This document shows positions 25,448 to 34,422 of a stretch of 64,000 nucleotides of DNA, in pieces. The notes under the pieces were generated by a model. It ran no database searches, was not told the DNA's origin, and worked only from the letters and a program-made list of their open reading frames with translations. Location of the stretch: NCBI GenBank assembly GCA_016710325.1, contig JADJXK010000002.1:1860001-1924000 (forward strand), written 5' to 3'. The stretch comes from Candidatus Leptofilum proximum (GTDB taxonomy: Bacteria; Chloroflexota; Anaerolineae; Promineifilales; Promineifilaceae). The translations under genes were made by a program, and so were the position numbers. Every line of letters begins with the position of its first letter. The stretch's first letter is position 1.

Positions 25448-26959
25448 CTATCGGTTAGGCGTACATCGTCGCGGTATGGTTACAGAAACGTGTGTGCCAC
25501 CCCGGTATTGACTTTGCACAGAAAGCCCAAACTCTTTGCCATAATAAAGCTGAATCCGCTTGTGCACATTCCTCAAGCCAAACCCGCCCTCTCCCATGGC
25601 AACTTCATCCAGCTCTTGAGCTAATGAGTCCTGGAGCTGCGCTAATTTGTAGGGGGTAAAACCAACACCGTCATCCTGCACTTCTAACAATACCGTATCC
25701 TCTCCATCTCGTCTGGCCTGCACCACAATCGTACCGCCATTTCTTTTGGTTTTTATACCGTGATATAAGGCATTTTCCACCAGGGGCTGTAAGGTTAATT
25801 TTAGAATTGTGCTGTCCAGCAACTCTTCTTCTACTTCAATTCTATAGTCCAGAATGTCTCGATAACGCATTTTTTGGATGGCCAGGTAGCTGCTCACGTG
25901 CTCAATCTCTTGCCGCAGAGAAATCCAATCTTTGCCCTTGCTTAAAGCAATTCTAAAGAAGCTGGATAAGGCCCGGACAATGTTGATTACCTGATCGGTT
26001 TTGTTGGACTCGGCCATCCAAACAATGGTGTCCAACGTGTTGTATAAAAAGTGCGGATTTATCTGGGCTTGCAGCGCTTTTAGTTCTGCTTTTTTCAGAT
26101 TTTCTTGTTCCCTGAGCTTGGCATTTAACAATTCTCGGATACGGCCGATCATAATATTAAAACTAATGCCCAACTCTGTAATCTCATCCACGTTGTGCGT
26201 GGTTACCAGCGCCTGTAAATCTTCCCCGGTTATCGTCGTGGTCACGTCGTGCAGTTTTTTGATGGGAATGTAAATGCTGGCCGAAATAATCCACGCCGCC
26301 AGGACCGAAAAGCCAATCACGCCCGGCAGCAAAATCATGTATAAAAGCGACAGCCGGGCGAAGCGCGCCTGGTTTTCCTTGTACTGCTGCTCGGCCTGGT
26401 TAACCTCAAACAGCATGTAATCTTGAACCGTGTCTTCAACAACGGCCGAAACACCCCGAATATCCTCCAAAACCCGTTCATTCTCCGCAACCCGGCTGCC
26501 CGCGGCTATCTGCTCCCCCATCTTGTCCACGTAGTGGGTCAGCGTATTCATCGTTCGGTAAATCACTTCCAGCTTGATCCTGGATTTGTCTGACTCCGCA
26601 TTGGCCATCATCGATTCAATCTGGCGGTTAACCTGTTGAATAATCTCGTATTGATTCCCCGCTTCAAACTCAGTTTTGCCTGAAACAATGTTCCACATTT
26701 CCGTATCGATCGAGGGCTTGATGAAGCCATTAATGCTGTTGGCCGTGGTGATATTGGTAATAATGGCATCATACTGCCGGTTAAAGCGGATCACTTCCAA
26801 TATCAACAAAACGTTCACTGTGGAGAGCAGCAAAATAACGGTAAAAAACGAGAGCAATATTTTGGTGCGCAGTGAAAAGCGTATGCTGGAAAATACAGTG
26901 ATGAACTTCTCAATATATTTGGGGGTAGGCTCAGTGACGATGATCTCTGCATTCATCAT
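25448..26959 (-). CDS. yesM: YesM-type sensor histidine kinase
   Basis: I start at tandem ATGs after a GGAGAG site. Two membrane helices (about 33-56 and 205-232) bracket an extracytoplasmic sensor region of about 150 residues. A HAMP linker leads to the LytS/YesM histidine-kinase domain: the phosphorylated His lies in QINPHFLYNTLD, and the ATP site includes VENALYHG and GGFGLRNVHKR. These kinases respond to sugars through binding proteins or directly. The partner AraC-type regulator is the next gene upstream. This pair heads the sugar importer. Confidence 0.9.
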   Translation of the reverse strand: MMNAEIIVTEPTPKYIEKFITVFSSIRFSLRTKILLSFFTVILLLSTVNVLLILEVIRFNRQYDAIITNITTANSINGFIKPSIDTEMWNIVSGKTEFEAGNQYEIIQQVNRQIESMMANAESDKSRIKLEVIYRTMNTLTHYVDKMGEQIAAGSRVAENERVLEDIRGVSAVVEDTVQDYMLFEVNQAEQQYKENQARFARLSLLYMILLPGVIGFSVLAAWIISASIYIPIKKLHDVTTTITGEDLQALVTTHNVDEITELGISFNIMIGRIRELLNAKLREQENLKKAELKALQAQINPHFLYNTLDTIVWMAESNKTDQVINIVRALSSFFRIALSKGKDWISLRQEIEHVSSYLAIQKMRYRDILDYRIEVEEELLDSTILKLTLQPLVENALYHGIKTKRNGGTIVVQARRDGEDTVLLEVQDDGVGFTPYKLAQLQDSLAQELDEVAMGEGGFGLRNVHKRIQLYYGKEFGLSVQSQYRGGTHVSVTIPRRCTPNR

Positions 26960-27096
26960 GGCGGACTCTCCTGCAACAAAAAGGCGACAGGGCAGATTGG
27001 GTTTGTCTTTTCGCAGGAGTGGCAGTCCTTGGCCGCAATGGCCGTAACACCAGCACACTTAGGACTGCCACGCCTCTGCCGCGCAACTTCTGTCTA

Positions 27097-28674
27097 TTAA
27101 ATTTGGGGCAGCTGTCGAAACTGCTGCGGCGGCAAGCCGGTGCTTTTTCTGAAGACGTAGCTGAAATAGTGAGGGTCATTGTAGCCACTTTGGTATGCCA
27201 CTTCAGAGCACTTCATGCTGGTGGTTCGCAGCAGTTCTTTGGCTCGCTCAATTCTCACTCTCGTCAGGTAATCTTTAAATGATTCACCCGTTTCCCGGCC
27301 AAAAACGACACTGAAATGGCTGGGGCTCAAATTAACCGTAGCTGCCACTTCATTCAACAGCAGGTTGGGGTCGGTAAAGTGGTTATCGATGAACGCTTTG
27401 GCCTGGAAAATGAGCTTTGCCTTCTCATACTGCGCCTGGTTATTCCTGAAACTGAGCACAGCGGAAAATATCGCGCTCACAGCCTGCCTCATCTGGTCAA
27501 TTGTTTTGATGTTAGCCAGGAACCCTTCAATGTCATCCATTACGGGAATAACCTGGTTGGCTTCGCCGTCTAGAGCGGTCACAATTTGAGCGGCCGTCAA
27601 GATGAGATCAACAAATAAGTAGTGCTTGATCAGGGTAGATTGCAAGGCAGCCTCGCCAAGCGGCTGAAGATGGGTGGCAAAAAAGGCATCAAAGTCGTTT
27701 ATCAGACCACTTTTTAGGTACTGCTCAACGGCCGATGTTTCTAATTTGAGCATTTTTGCCAGGTGGCTTTGTTGGCAAGGGGTTTTGTTGGCGGGGAATG
27801 GGGTTACGGCCGTTAACGCCGCCGCAAACGAATGATAAATATCCGTTAGCCGCTGCTCGACACTGCCCACACCAACCGCCACTCGATACCCTGTTTCTGC
27901 CTCAATGTCTTGTTGGACCAAACCGGCTAAAAACAAACCATCTTGCTTCAGCTGTTCTGCATCCTCACCAGTCATGATCAGCAGCAGTTCTTCGACACTT
28001 TTTTGGGTAAAAAAGGCGCCTGAGTGCTTGTTGACCACGTTAGCCGCCATGCGTTGGATTTCATGGTATCGGCCAAAATCAACAGGACCATGATCTTCAT
28101 GCAGATGAACTTTAATGAGGATCACCAGGTAATGCTGGGCAATAATGTCCAGCCCAATTTGCCGACACTGCTCAATAGCGGCCGTTGAAGACACGCCGCC
28201 AACCACCAACTGGAGCAACAATCGCTCCCGCTGCAGCGCCAGAACGTCCTTGATCTGGCTTTGTAGCTCCTGAAGGTTTTCTCGTTCTTCCGTTTCCTGA
28301 TCAAGCGCTGTGGCCACAGATTGAAGCACACTTTGTATTTCCCTGGCGCTGATGGGCTTGAGCAAATATTCAGTAACACCCAGTTTAATCGCCGATTGGG
28401 CATAATCGAACTCGTCGTGGCCGCTTAGGATGATGATCTTCACCCAGGGCATTTGCTGCCGAACAAGCTTGCACAATTGCAGCCCATCCATGAAGGGCAT
28501 CTTAATATCGGTGATGATGACGTCTGGCTGCGATTTTTGGATGAGGGGAAGGGCAATCTCGCCATCAGGTGCTTCGCCGCAAAATTCAAAGCCTGCCGCC
28601 TGCCAGTTAACATTGTCCCGGATGCCTTCTCTGGCGACAATTTCATCTTCGACAAGGAAAACTTTGTAAGACAT
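27097..28674 (-). CDS. yesN: YesN-type response regulator with AraC DNA-binding domain
   Basis: A receiver domain (about 1-120) has the phosphorylation site Asp56 in TDIKMP, acidic Glu9-Asp10, and a Lys in LLKPIS. A long helical middle section (about 130-410) is typical of YesN. The C-terminal ~100 residues are two AraC-type helix-turn-helices (VAATVNLSPSHFSVVF and VAYQSGYNDPHYFSYVFRKSTG). A strong AGGAGG precedes the start. It likely activates this operon when the YesM kinase senses substrate. Confidence 0.9.
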   Translation of the reverse strand: MSYKVFLVEDEIVAREGIRDNVNWQAAGFEFCGEAPDGEIALPLIQKSQPDVIITDIKMPFMDGLQLCKLVRQQMPWVKIIILSGHDEFDYAQSAIKLGVTEYLLKPISAREIQSVLQSVATALDQETEERENLQELQSQIKDVLALQRERLLLQLVVGGVSSTAAIEQCRQIGLDIIAQHYLVILIKVHLHEDHGPVDFGRYHEIQRMAANVVNKHSGAFFTQKSVEELLLIMTGEDAEQLKQDGLFLAGLVQQDIEAETGYRVAVGVGSVEQRLTDIYHSFAAALTAVTPFPANKTPCQQSHLAKMLKLETSAVEQYLKSGLINDFDAFFATHLQPLGEAALQSTLIKHYLFVDLILTAAQIVTALDGEANQVIPVMDDIEGFLANIKTIDQMRQAVSAIFSAVLSFRNNQAQYEKAKLIFQAKAFIDNHFTDPNLLLNEVAATVNLSPSHFSVVFGRETGESFKDYLTRVRIERAKELLRTTSMKCSEVAYQSGYNDPHYFSYVFRKSTGLPPQQFRQLPQI

Positions 28675-28825
28675 GTCTTCTCCTCCTACTCAAGAATGTG
28701 TTCACTAGCCAATTCTATTAAGGAAACACATCTGCCAGGTTTACCCGGTTACCAAAAACCAAATTGGAAACGGGCAACCCCTAAATGCCGCCTGATGACG
28801 CTTTGCGTGCGAGGGAAAATCTTTC

Positions 28826-28837
28826 GTTAACGTTAAC
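28826..28837. promoter_or_regulatory. Palindromic operator GTTAACGTTAAC (proximal)
   Basis: A perfect 12-bp palindrome covers the predicted +1 region of the operon promoter, a classical repressor position. It resembles LacI-family sites in form; the repressor is not in this window. Confidence 0.5.
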
Positions 28838-28844
28838 AAAATTC

Positions 28845-28873
28845 AGTGTAGCATACCCGCTTTTGAGTGTCAA
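28845..28873 (-). promoter_or_regulatory. Sigma70-type promoter of the two-component/importer operon
   Basis: On the minus strand TTGACA (28868-28873), a 17-bp spacer and TACACT (28845-28850) lie about 170 bp before the response-regulator start. A GTTAACGTTAAC palindrome begins where transcription should start. Confidence 0.6.
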
Positions 28874-28992
28874 TTTGCCTGAAACAGACATTTGAGGACA
28901 GAAAATCACCTAAAAATGCGCCGCGTTTTTACAAAAAGAGACGCACTTTAGTATAACGCATCAGACGGCCGTCGCCCGCAACCATCTTCCTT

Positions 28993-29004
28993 GTTAACGT
29001 TAAC
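28993..29004. promoter_or_regulatory. Palindromic operator GTTAACGTTAAC (distal)
   Basis: An identical palindrome lies 167 bp (centre to centre) upstream, near a whole number of helical turns, suitable for DNA looping between the two sites. The 623-bp gap also holds a GTGAAAC repeat and the mraZ promoter. Confidence 0.45.
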
Positions 29005-29055
29005 GGCTATAGGGTATTTGGTAAAGCTCCCATTTCTGCGGTGTAAAAAGAAAAG

Positions 29056-29109
29056 CGTGAAACGTGAAGCGTGAAACGTGATATTTTTGTGGCCACGCTT
29101 CACGTTTAG
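29056..29109. repeat. GTGAAAC-type inverted repeat
   Basis: GTGAAAC and GTGAAGC units face CTTCACGTTT in the spacer before the mraZ promoter. Confidence 0.8.
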
Positions 29110-29148
29110 GGCCCTCTCCTCCCGCCACCTTAAAAGTTCTAGCACTAC

Positions 29149-29211
29149 TTCACATTATGTTGCCTTTGGTGTATACTGTGGCCTATTGTGGTTAAAAGTG
29201 GGGCATTGTGG
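29149..29211 (+). promoter_or_regulatory. mraZ promoter with four MraZ boxes
   Basis: TTCACA (29149-29154), 17-bp spacer and TATACT (29172-29177) form a sigma70 promoter. GTGG boxes start at 29178, 29188, 29198 and 29208, exactly 10 bp apart. MraZ is known to bind tandem TGGG-type repeats at this spacing in its own promoter, so this is autoregulation of the division cluster. Confidence 0.75.
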
Positions 29212-29297
29212 TGCAAAATAGCATAAAATTCCTGAAAAATTATGCTAAAATGGGGCAATCAGAACAAGTGTTCTAATTTTTACCGAGATTATCAGTT

Positions 29298-29723
29298 ATG
29301 TTTTTAGGTGAGTACACGCACACCATCGACACCAAAGGCCGGATCACCATTCCGGCCAAGTTCCGCAACCTGCTGGCTGCCGGGTTGGTGGTGACGCGCG
29401 GCTTTGACCAAAATCTGATGCTGTTCCCCATGGATGGCTGGCAAGAGCTGGCCGAACGCATCGCCCAACGGCCGTTGTCCGATGAAGACGTGCGTGCTTT
29501 CCGGCGGCGGGTCTTTTCGGGTGCGGTCGATTTGGTACCAGACCGGCAGGGGCGCATTTTACTGCCGCCCTACCTGCGTGAGTTTGCCAAGATCGAAAAC
29601 GACGTGGTCATCGCCGGTATGTTTAACTACCTGGAACTGTGGAGCAACGAGGCGTGGAACACCGTACGCAACGACATCGAAAGCGACGGCGACGCGGCCC
29701 GCTGGGAAGATTTGGGAATTTGA
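29298..29723 (+). CDS. mraZ: Transcriptional regulator MraZ
   Basis: 141 residues with two AbrB-like repeats: MFLGEYTHTIDTKGRITIPAKFR at the start and DRQGRILLPPYLREFA near residue 80. The protein forms ring-shaped oligomers and represses the dcw operon through the boxes upstream. It is the first gene of the cluster, as in most bacteria. Confidence 0.95.
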   Translation: MFLGEYTHTIDTKGRITIPAKFRNLLAAGLVVTRGFDQNLMLFPMDGWQELAERIAQRPLSDEDVRAFRRRVFSGAVDLVPDRQGRILLPPYLREFAKIENDVVIAGMFNYLELWSNEAWNTVRNDIESDGDAARWEDLGI

Positions 29724-29734
29724 TAGTGTGTTCA

Positions 29735-29768
29735 AGTTTGCCGGTGTTCAGGTAAACACTGGCAAACT
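29735..29768. repeat. AGTTTGCC inverted repeat before rsmH
   Basis: AGTTTGCCGGTGTT and AACACTGGCAAACT form a 14-bp stem with one mismatch and a 6-nt loop. GGAG follows, 11 bp before the rsmH start. GCAAACT units recur at 30.74 kb. Confidence 0.75.
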
Positions 29769-29783
29769 GGAGAACTTGCCTGC

Positions 29784-30704
29784 ATGAACAGTTCTTCCCA
29801 CATCCCGGTTCTCTTCGATGAAGTGCTGGCGTTGTTGCAGCCAAAGGCAAACGGCCGTTACATCGATGGCACGCTGGGGGCCGGTGGTCACACGGCTGGA
29901 CTGCTGCAACAATCGGCGCCCTCGGGGCGCGTTTTGGTCTTTGACAAAGATGCTGAAGCCATTGCTTTTGCCCGGCAACAGCTAGAAGCGTTTGGCGAGC
30001 GGGTCACCTACGTGCACGCCAGCTATGCCGAGATGGGTCAGCTGGCCCCGGCACATGGCTTTACCAGCGTGGATGGCATCTTGCTAGACCTGGGGCTTTC
30101 CTCTCGTCAGCTCGATGACGCGCAGCGCGGCTTTTCCTTTATGAAGGAAGGCCCTCTGGATATGCGTTTTGATACGAGCCAGGGGGAAACGGCCGCAGAT
30201 CTGATTAACAATTTAGACGAAGCCGCCCTGGCCGACATATTTTGGCGCTACGGCGAGGAAAAGAGCAGTCGCAAGATTGCCCGGATGATTGTGGCAGAAC
30301 GGCCGTTTGCCACCACCACCCAACTCGCCGATAAAATTGCCCAGACGATACGCCGCCGCGGCCGCATTCACCCCGCCACCCAGGTTTTTCAGGCGCTGCG
30401 CATCGCCGTGAACCGGGAATTAGAAACGGTTGAAACCGGGGTGCTGGCTGCGCTAGAGTTGTTGGGGACAAACGGCCGTCTGGCAGTGATCAGCTTTCAT
30501 TCGCTGGAGGATCGTTTTGTGAAGCAGACCTTTCGCCAGCTGAGCCAGGATTGTACCTGCCCGCCCGATCAACCCGTCTGCACTTGCGGCGGCCAGGCGA
30601 GATTCCGGCTCATCACCCGAAAAGCGGTCCAGGCATCGGCCGAGGAAATCGCCCAAAACAGCCGCAGCCGCAGCGCCCGGCTGAGGGTGATTGAAAAGAA
30701 GTGA
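29784..30704 (+). CDS. rsmH: 16S rRNA (cytosine-N4)-methyltransferase RsmH
   Basis: 306 residues, the normal RsmH length. S-adenosylmethionine motifs are visible: IDGTLGAGGHT near residue 27 and VDGILLDLGLSSRQLDD near 94, with GFSFMKEGPLDMRFD after it and an SFHSLEDRFVKQ stretch near 235. It methylates C1402 of 16S rRNA. It is the usual second gene of the dcw cluster. Confidence 0.95.
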   Translation: MNSSSHIPVLFDEVLALLQPKANGRYIDGTLGAGGHTAGLLQQSAPSGRVLVFDKDAEAIAFARQQLEAFGERVTYVHASYAEMGQLAPAHGFTSVDGILLDLGLSSRQLDDAQRGFSFMKEGPLDMRFDTSQGETAADLINNLDEAALADIFWRYGEEKSSRKIARMIVAERPFATTTQLADKIAQTIRRRGRIHPATQVFQALRIAVNRELETVETGVLAALELLGTNGRLAVISFHSLEDRFVKQTFRQLSQDCTCPPDQPVCTCGGQARFRLITRKAVQASAEEIAQNSRSRSARLRVIEKK

Positions 30705-30734
30705 TTGAGTGAAAAGTAAGAAGTGAAAAGTTCA

Positions 30735-30763
30735 CTCGCAAACTGGCAAACTCGCAAACTGTA
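30735..30763. repeat. GCAAACT direct units before ftsL
   Basis: Three GCAAACT units spaced about 8 bp apart end just before the ftsL start codon; no Shine-Dalgarno sequence is visible. Confidence 0.65.
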
Positions 30764-30768
30764 AAATT

Positions 30769-31242
30769 ATGATGGCACGGCAAACCAGAGAACAGATCAA
30801 AAGACTCAACGCCCTCACCGAGGCCCAGGCGGCTTTGGGTTGGGGCGTTATTTTGCTTTTGGCCGCGCTGCTAGGCACCGTGTACGTAAGCCAGGCCAGC
30901 CGCATTGCCGCCGTGGGCCGCCGGGTGCAAATCTTGCAAAACGAGCTGTCGGAGCTGAAGCGGCAAAACAATGATTTGGAACGGGACATTGCCGCCGCCC
31001 AGGCGCTGGATCGTCTGCAAGCGGAGGCCATTCGTTTAGGGTTTGTTGAAGCCAGTCCCGACGACATCGAGTACATTATTGTGCCGGATTATCCGGTGGA
31101 GGTAGAAGAAAGCGATCCGCTGGAAATATTGCCGCAGGTTACGGCCGTTCCGCCACCGGCCGAAACTGTACGAGAAGCGCTCTGGCTGTATCTACGCAGC
31201 CGGTTCAGCGACTTCATAAGAGGCGAAGCCCGTGAACAGTAG
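30769..31242 (+). CDS. ftsL: FtsL/DivIC-like cell division protein
   Basis: 157 residues: a short basic cytoplasmic end, one membrane helix (about 22-44) and a coiled coil (about 50-88, heptads of Leu/Arg/Gln/Glu). A region of unknown fold follows. FtsL proteins are recognised by size, topology and place between rsmH and ftsI, all of which agree here. It overlaps ftsI by 11 bp. Confidence 0.75.
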   Translation: MMARQTREQIKRLNALTEAQAALGWGVILLLAALLGTVYVSQASRIAAVGRRVQILQNELSELKRQNNDLERDIAAAQALDRLQAEAIRLGFVEASPDDIEYIIVPDYPVEVEESDPLEILPQVTAVPPPAETVREALWLYLRSRFSDFIRGEAREQ

Positions 31243-32926
31243 CCAAAAACGACGCATGTGGATAGTTGTAGTGGCCTTGATTTTCGCCGCCCTCATTATT
31301 GTGGGGCGGCTTGTGGCGTTTCAGATCGTGCAGGGGCCAGAGTGGGCCGAGCGCGCTGGTGATGAAGTACTGGTGGTCGCCAGGCCAGAACGCGGCTCCA
31401 TCTACGACCGCAACGGCGCCGTCCTGGCCGCCAACACAGCCGATTACCAGATCGGCGTTTCCCCCCGGCTGGTGACAGAGGCCGAAGAGATGGCCACCGC
31501 CCTGGCGCCAATCCTGGAGCAGTCCCGCTACGAAATTTTAGGCACCCTACAGTCCGACCAGTCGTTTGCCCTGCTGTCTGGCCGCGTGTCGGCCGAAGTG
31601 GCCGACTTGATACGCGCCCTACCTTATGAGGGGCTGCAAATTGACCCCCTGCCCCGCCGCTTCTACCCGCAGAATGACATGCTGTGCCACACCCTGGGTT
31701 ACGTCGATTTTGACGGCAACGGCGGCAGCGGTGTAGAAGGCTACTACCAGCGTGAACTGGCCGGGGAAGCCGCCAGCGCTGTGGTAAACATCTCGCCGCT
31801 TACTTCCCAGCAGAGTGTCATTGCCCATGAAGGGGCCGACCTCATATTGACCATCGACCGCTCCTTGCAGTACGTGGTGGAAGCGCACTTACGGAATGCC
31901 CTGCAGGAGTACCGTGCCATCAGCGGCAGCATCATTGTGATGAATCCCAAAACCGGCGCGATTTTGGCCATGGCCAGCACCCCGTGTTATTCACCGGCCG
32001 AATTTTACGAAACCGACCCCAGCCTGCTGCTAAATCCGGCCGTCAGCCAACAACACGAGCCCGGCTCTGTTATGAAGCTGATCACCATGGCCGCCGCCCT
32101 GGACTCCGGCGTGGTGACGCCGCAGTCAACCTACTATGATGCGGGTGTGCTGGAAGTGGGCGGGCACCGCACCTACAACTGGGACCGCAGCGCCCCCGGC
32201 ACCACGGATATGACCACCCTGCTCTCGCGTTCACTCAACGTGGGCGCGGCCACGCTGGCCACGATGATGGGGCCAGATGTGTACTACGATTATTTACAGC
32301 GATTTGGCTTCGGCCGTCCCACGGGGGTGGATTTAATGTCTGAAGCGGCCGGGCAGATGCCATTGCCGGGCGACGAGTTCTGGACAGAATCGTTTCTGGC
32401 GACAAACGCTTACGGACAGGGTATTGCCGTGACACCGCTGCAAATGATTACGGCCGCTTCTGCCCTGGCCAATGGTGGGGTGATGATGCAGCCCTACATC
32501 GTGCAGGAGATACGCGGGGAGAACGGCACCTTTGTGCATGAACCCACCATCCTCAGCCGCCCCATCAGCCCGGAGATTGCGGACCAGGTGACGGCGATGG
32601 CCACAACGGCCGTTGTCCGCGAAGTGTTCGAAGCTCAGATCGAAGGATACACTATCGCCGGTAAAACCGGCACGGCTCAGATTGCCGAAAACGGCATCTA
32701 CCTGCCCGATGATGTGATTGGTTCCTTCATCGGCTGGCTGCCCGCCGAAAATCCGGAAATGATCGTTTATGTAAAGCTGGACCGGCCTAAGACGGCGCCC
32801 TGGGGCTCGCAAACGGCCGCGCCCGCCTTTGCCGATTTAGCCGATGAGCTGGTGGTTATGCTCAACGTCCCGCCGGACACCGTCCGCCTGCAAGCCGACG
32901 TGATGGCCGCGAGGCAGGACCAGTGA
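31232..32926 (+). CDS. ftsI: Division-specific penicillin-binding protein (FtsI/PBP2-PBP3 type)
   Basis: A GTG start gives 564 residues: a membrane helix (about 10-30), a dimerisation domain (PERGSIYDRNG near 52) and a transpeptidase with Ser279-V-M-Lys282, Ser334-L-Asn336 and Lys478-Thr-Gly480. The catalytic Ser forms the acyl-enzyme in peptide cross-linking. The C-terminus is short without PASTA repeats. Confidence 0.93.
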   Translation: MNSSQKRRMWIVVVALIFAALIIVGRLVAFQIVQGPEWAERAGDEVLVVARPERGSIYDRNGAVLAANTADYQIGVSPRLVTEAEEMATALAPILEQSRYEILGTLQSDQSFALLSGRVSAEVADLIRALPYEGLQIDPLPRRFYPQNDMLCHTLGYVDFDGNGGSGVEGYYQRELAGEAASAVVNISPLTSQQSVIAHEGADLILTIDRSLQYVVEAHLRNALQEYRAISGSIIVMNPKTGAILAMASTPCYSPAEFYETDPSLLLNPAVSQQHEPGSVMKLITMAAALDSGVVTPQSTYYDAGVLEVGGHRTYNWDRSAPGTTDMTTLLSRSLNVGAATLATMMGPDVYYDYLQRFGFGRPTGVDLMSEAAGQMPLPGDEFWTESFLATNAYGQGIAVTPLQMITAASALANGGVMMQPYIVQEIRGENGTFVHEPTILSRPISPEIADQVTAMATTAVVREVFEAQIEGYTIAGKTGTAQIAENGIYLPDDVIGSFIGWLPAENPEMIVYVKLDRPKTAPWGSQTAAPAFADLADELVVMLNVPPDTVRLQADVMAARQDQ

Positions 32927-33006
32927 ACGGTAAACGGTAAACCGTAATCGGTTAAACAACCGATTACCGACCACCGATTACCGATTACCGGCCACCGATT
33001 ACCGAA
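32927..33006. repeat. ACCGATT-type repeat before murF
   Basis: Units of CGATTACC (about 7-8 nt) repeat on the right arm, with CGGTAAAC/GTAATCGG units on the left. The block ends directly at the murF ATG. Confidence 0.85.
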
Positions 33007-34422
33007 ATGTTGACTTTAGCACACTTCCTAGAATCATTATCCACTTACCAGGCCACTGGCGATGAGCCGGTGGTTTCGTGCGTGGTGATGGACAGCCGTG
33101 AGGCCGTGCCTGGCAGCCTTTTTGTCGCTCACAAAGGCGAAAAGGTAGACGGGCATGCGTTCGTCGCGGCAGCGTTTGCCCAGGGAGCGATTGCGGCGCT
33201 GGTAGACCGGCCTATACCGGGTGATTACGCAACCATCGATTTGCGTACCACTCTGCCACCCAGTCTGCCGCTTAGCGCGTCCACGCCTGTTTGCCTGGTG
33301 GTTGAAGAAACCATAACCGCCTTGCAGACATCCGCCAAGGCGTGGCGCGCGCGCTTCCCTGTGGAAGTGATTGGCATTACCGGCAGCGTGGGCAAAACCT
33401 CGACGAAAGAACTGACCCACGCCGTGCTTTCCAGCCGGTACCGCACCTTTAAATCGCCCGGTAACCGCAACAGCATCCTGGGGCTGCCTCTGGCTCTGTT
33501 TGATTTGCAAGACAGCCACGAAAAGGCCGTCCTGGAAATGGGCATGTACACCACCGGTGAAATCGCCACGCTGTGCGACATGACCAGCCCCAAGGTGGGC
33601 GTGGTCACCCTGGTCGGCGCGGTGCACCTGGAGCGTGCGGGCAGCATGGAAAACATCGTTAAGGCCAAGCGCGAGCTGGTTGAAGCGCTGCCCGCCGACG
33701 GCACGGCCGTTCTCAACAAGGATGATGCCCTGGTGATGAGCATGGCCGACCACACCCAGGCCCGCGTTTTTACCTACGGCCTGGACAAAAAAGCTGATTT
33801 ATGGGCCAGCCACATTCGCTCCAAGGGGTTGGAAGGCGTGCGTTTTACGCTGCATCACGAAGGCGAATCGATGGTGGTGCAGGTGCCGCTGCTGGGCCGC
33901 CACAGCGTGCACACGGCACTGCGTGCCGCCGCCGTTGGCCTGGTAGAAGGGTTGACCTGGGACGAAATTATGCACGGGCTGCGCAACACGGCCGTTCAGC
34001 TGCGCCTCGTTACCGTACCCGGCCCTAAAAATTCGCTCATCATCGACGACACGTACAACGCCAGCCCGGATTCGGTGCTGGCCGCGCTGAACTTGATGCA
34101 CGATCTGGACGGCCGTTCTGTAGCCGTGTTGGGCGATATGCTGGAGCTGGGTTACCTGGAAGAAGCCGGTCACCGGCAGGTGGGGCGTCGCGCCGCCGAA
34201 GTGGCCAAGCTGCTCATCACGGTCGGGCGGCGCGCCCGCTGGATTGGCGAAGAGGCCATGGCCAGCGGCCTGCCCGCCGACAAGGTGGTGATGGTGGATG
34301 ATGCGGTTACGGCCGTAGCCACCCTGGAAGAACTCATTGAGGAAAAAGACACGGTCCTGGTAAAAGGATCGTTAGGGATGCGCATGGATCAAATTATTAA
34401 CGCGATAGGACGGTACAGCTAA
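33007..34422 (+). CDS. murF: UDP-MurNAc-tripeptide:D-Ala-D-Ala ligase MurF
   Basis: 471 residues with the Mur ligase ATP site GITGSVGKTSTKE (near 124), a central domain and a C-terminal domain. DDTYNASPDSVLAAL near 347 is the MurF signature, where MurE has a different motif. It adds D-Ala-D-Ala in the cytoplasm. It follows ftsI directly where murE usually sits. The start follows a repeat, without a ribosome site. Confidence 0.9.
   Translation: MLTLAHFLESLSTYQATGDEPVVSCVVMDSREAVPGSLFVAHKGEKVDGHAFVAAAFAQGAIAALVDRPIPGDYATIDLRTTLPPSLPLSASTPVCLVVEETITALQTSAKAWRARFPVEVIGITGSVGKTSTKELTHAVLSSRYRTFKSPGNRNSILGLPLALFDLQDSHEKAVLEMGMYTTGEIATLCDMTSPKVGVVTLVGAVHLERAGSMENIVKAKRELVEALPADGTAVLNKDDALVMSMADHTQARVFTYGLDKKADLWASHIRSKGLEGVRFTLHHEGESMVVQVPLLGRHSVHTALRAAAVGLVEGLTWDEIMHGLRNTAVQLRLVTVPGPKNSLIIDDTYNASPDSVLAALNLMHDLDGRSVAVLGDMLELGYLEEAGHRQVGRRAAEVAKLLITVGRRARWIGEEAMASGLPADKVVMVDDAVTAVATLEELIEEKDTVLVKGSLGMRMDQIINAIGRYS

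Noticed and set aside
28928..28957. TTTACA-N18-TATAAC promoter-like pair on the plus strand
   Set aside because: About 340 bp from mraZ and superseded by the better TTCACA/TATACT promoter with MraZ boxes; kept only as a weak possibility.
32927..33006. Short direct repeats considered as a CRISPR array
   Set aside because: Units are 7-8 nt with no spacers and no cas genes nearby.
33007..34422. Gene considered as murE because of its place after ftsI
   Set aside because: The DDTYNASPDS motif and lack of the MurE specificity motif identify MurF.
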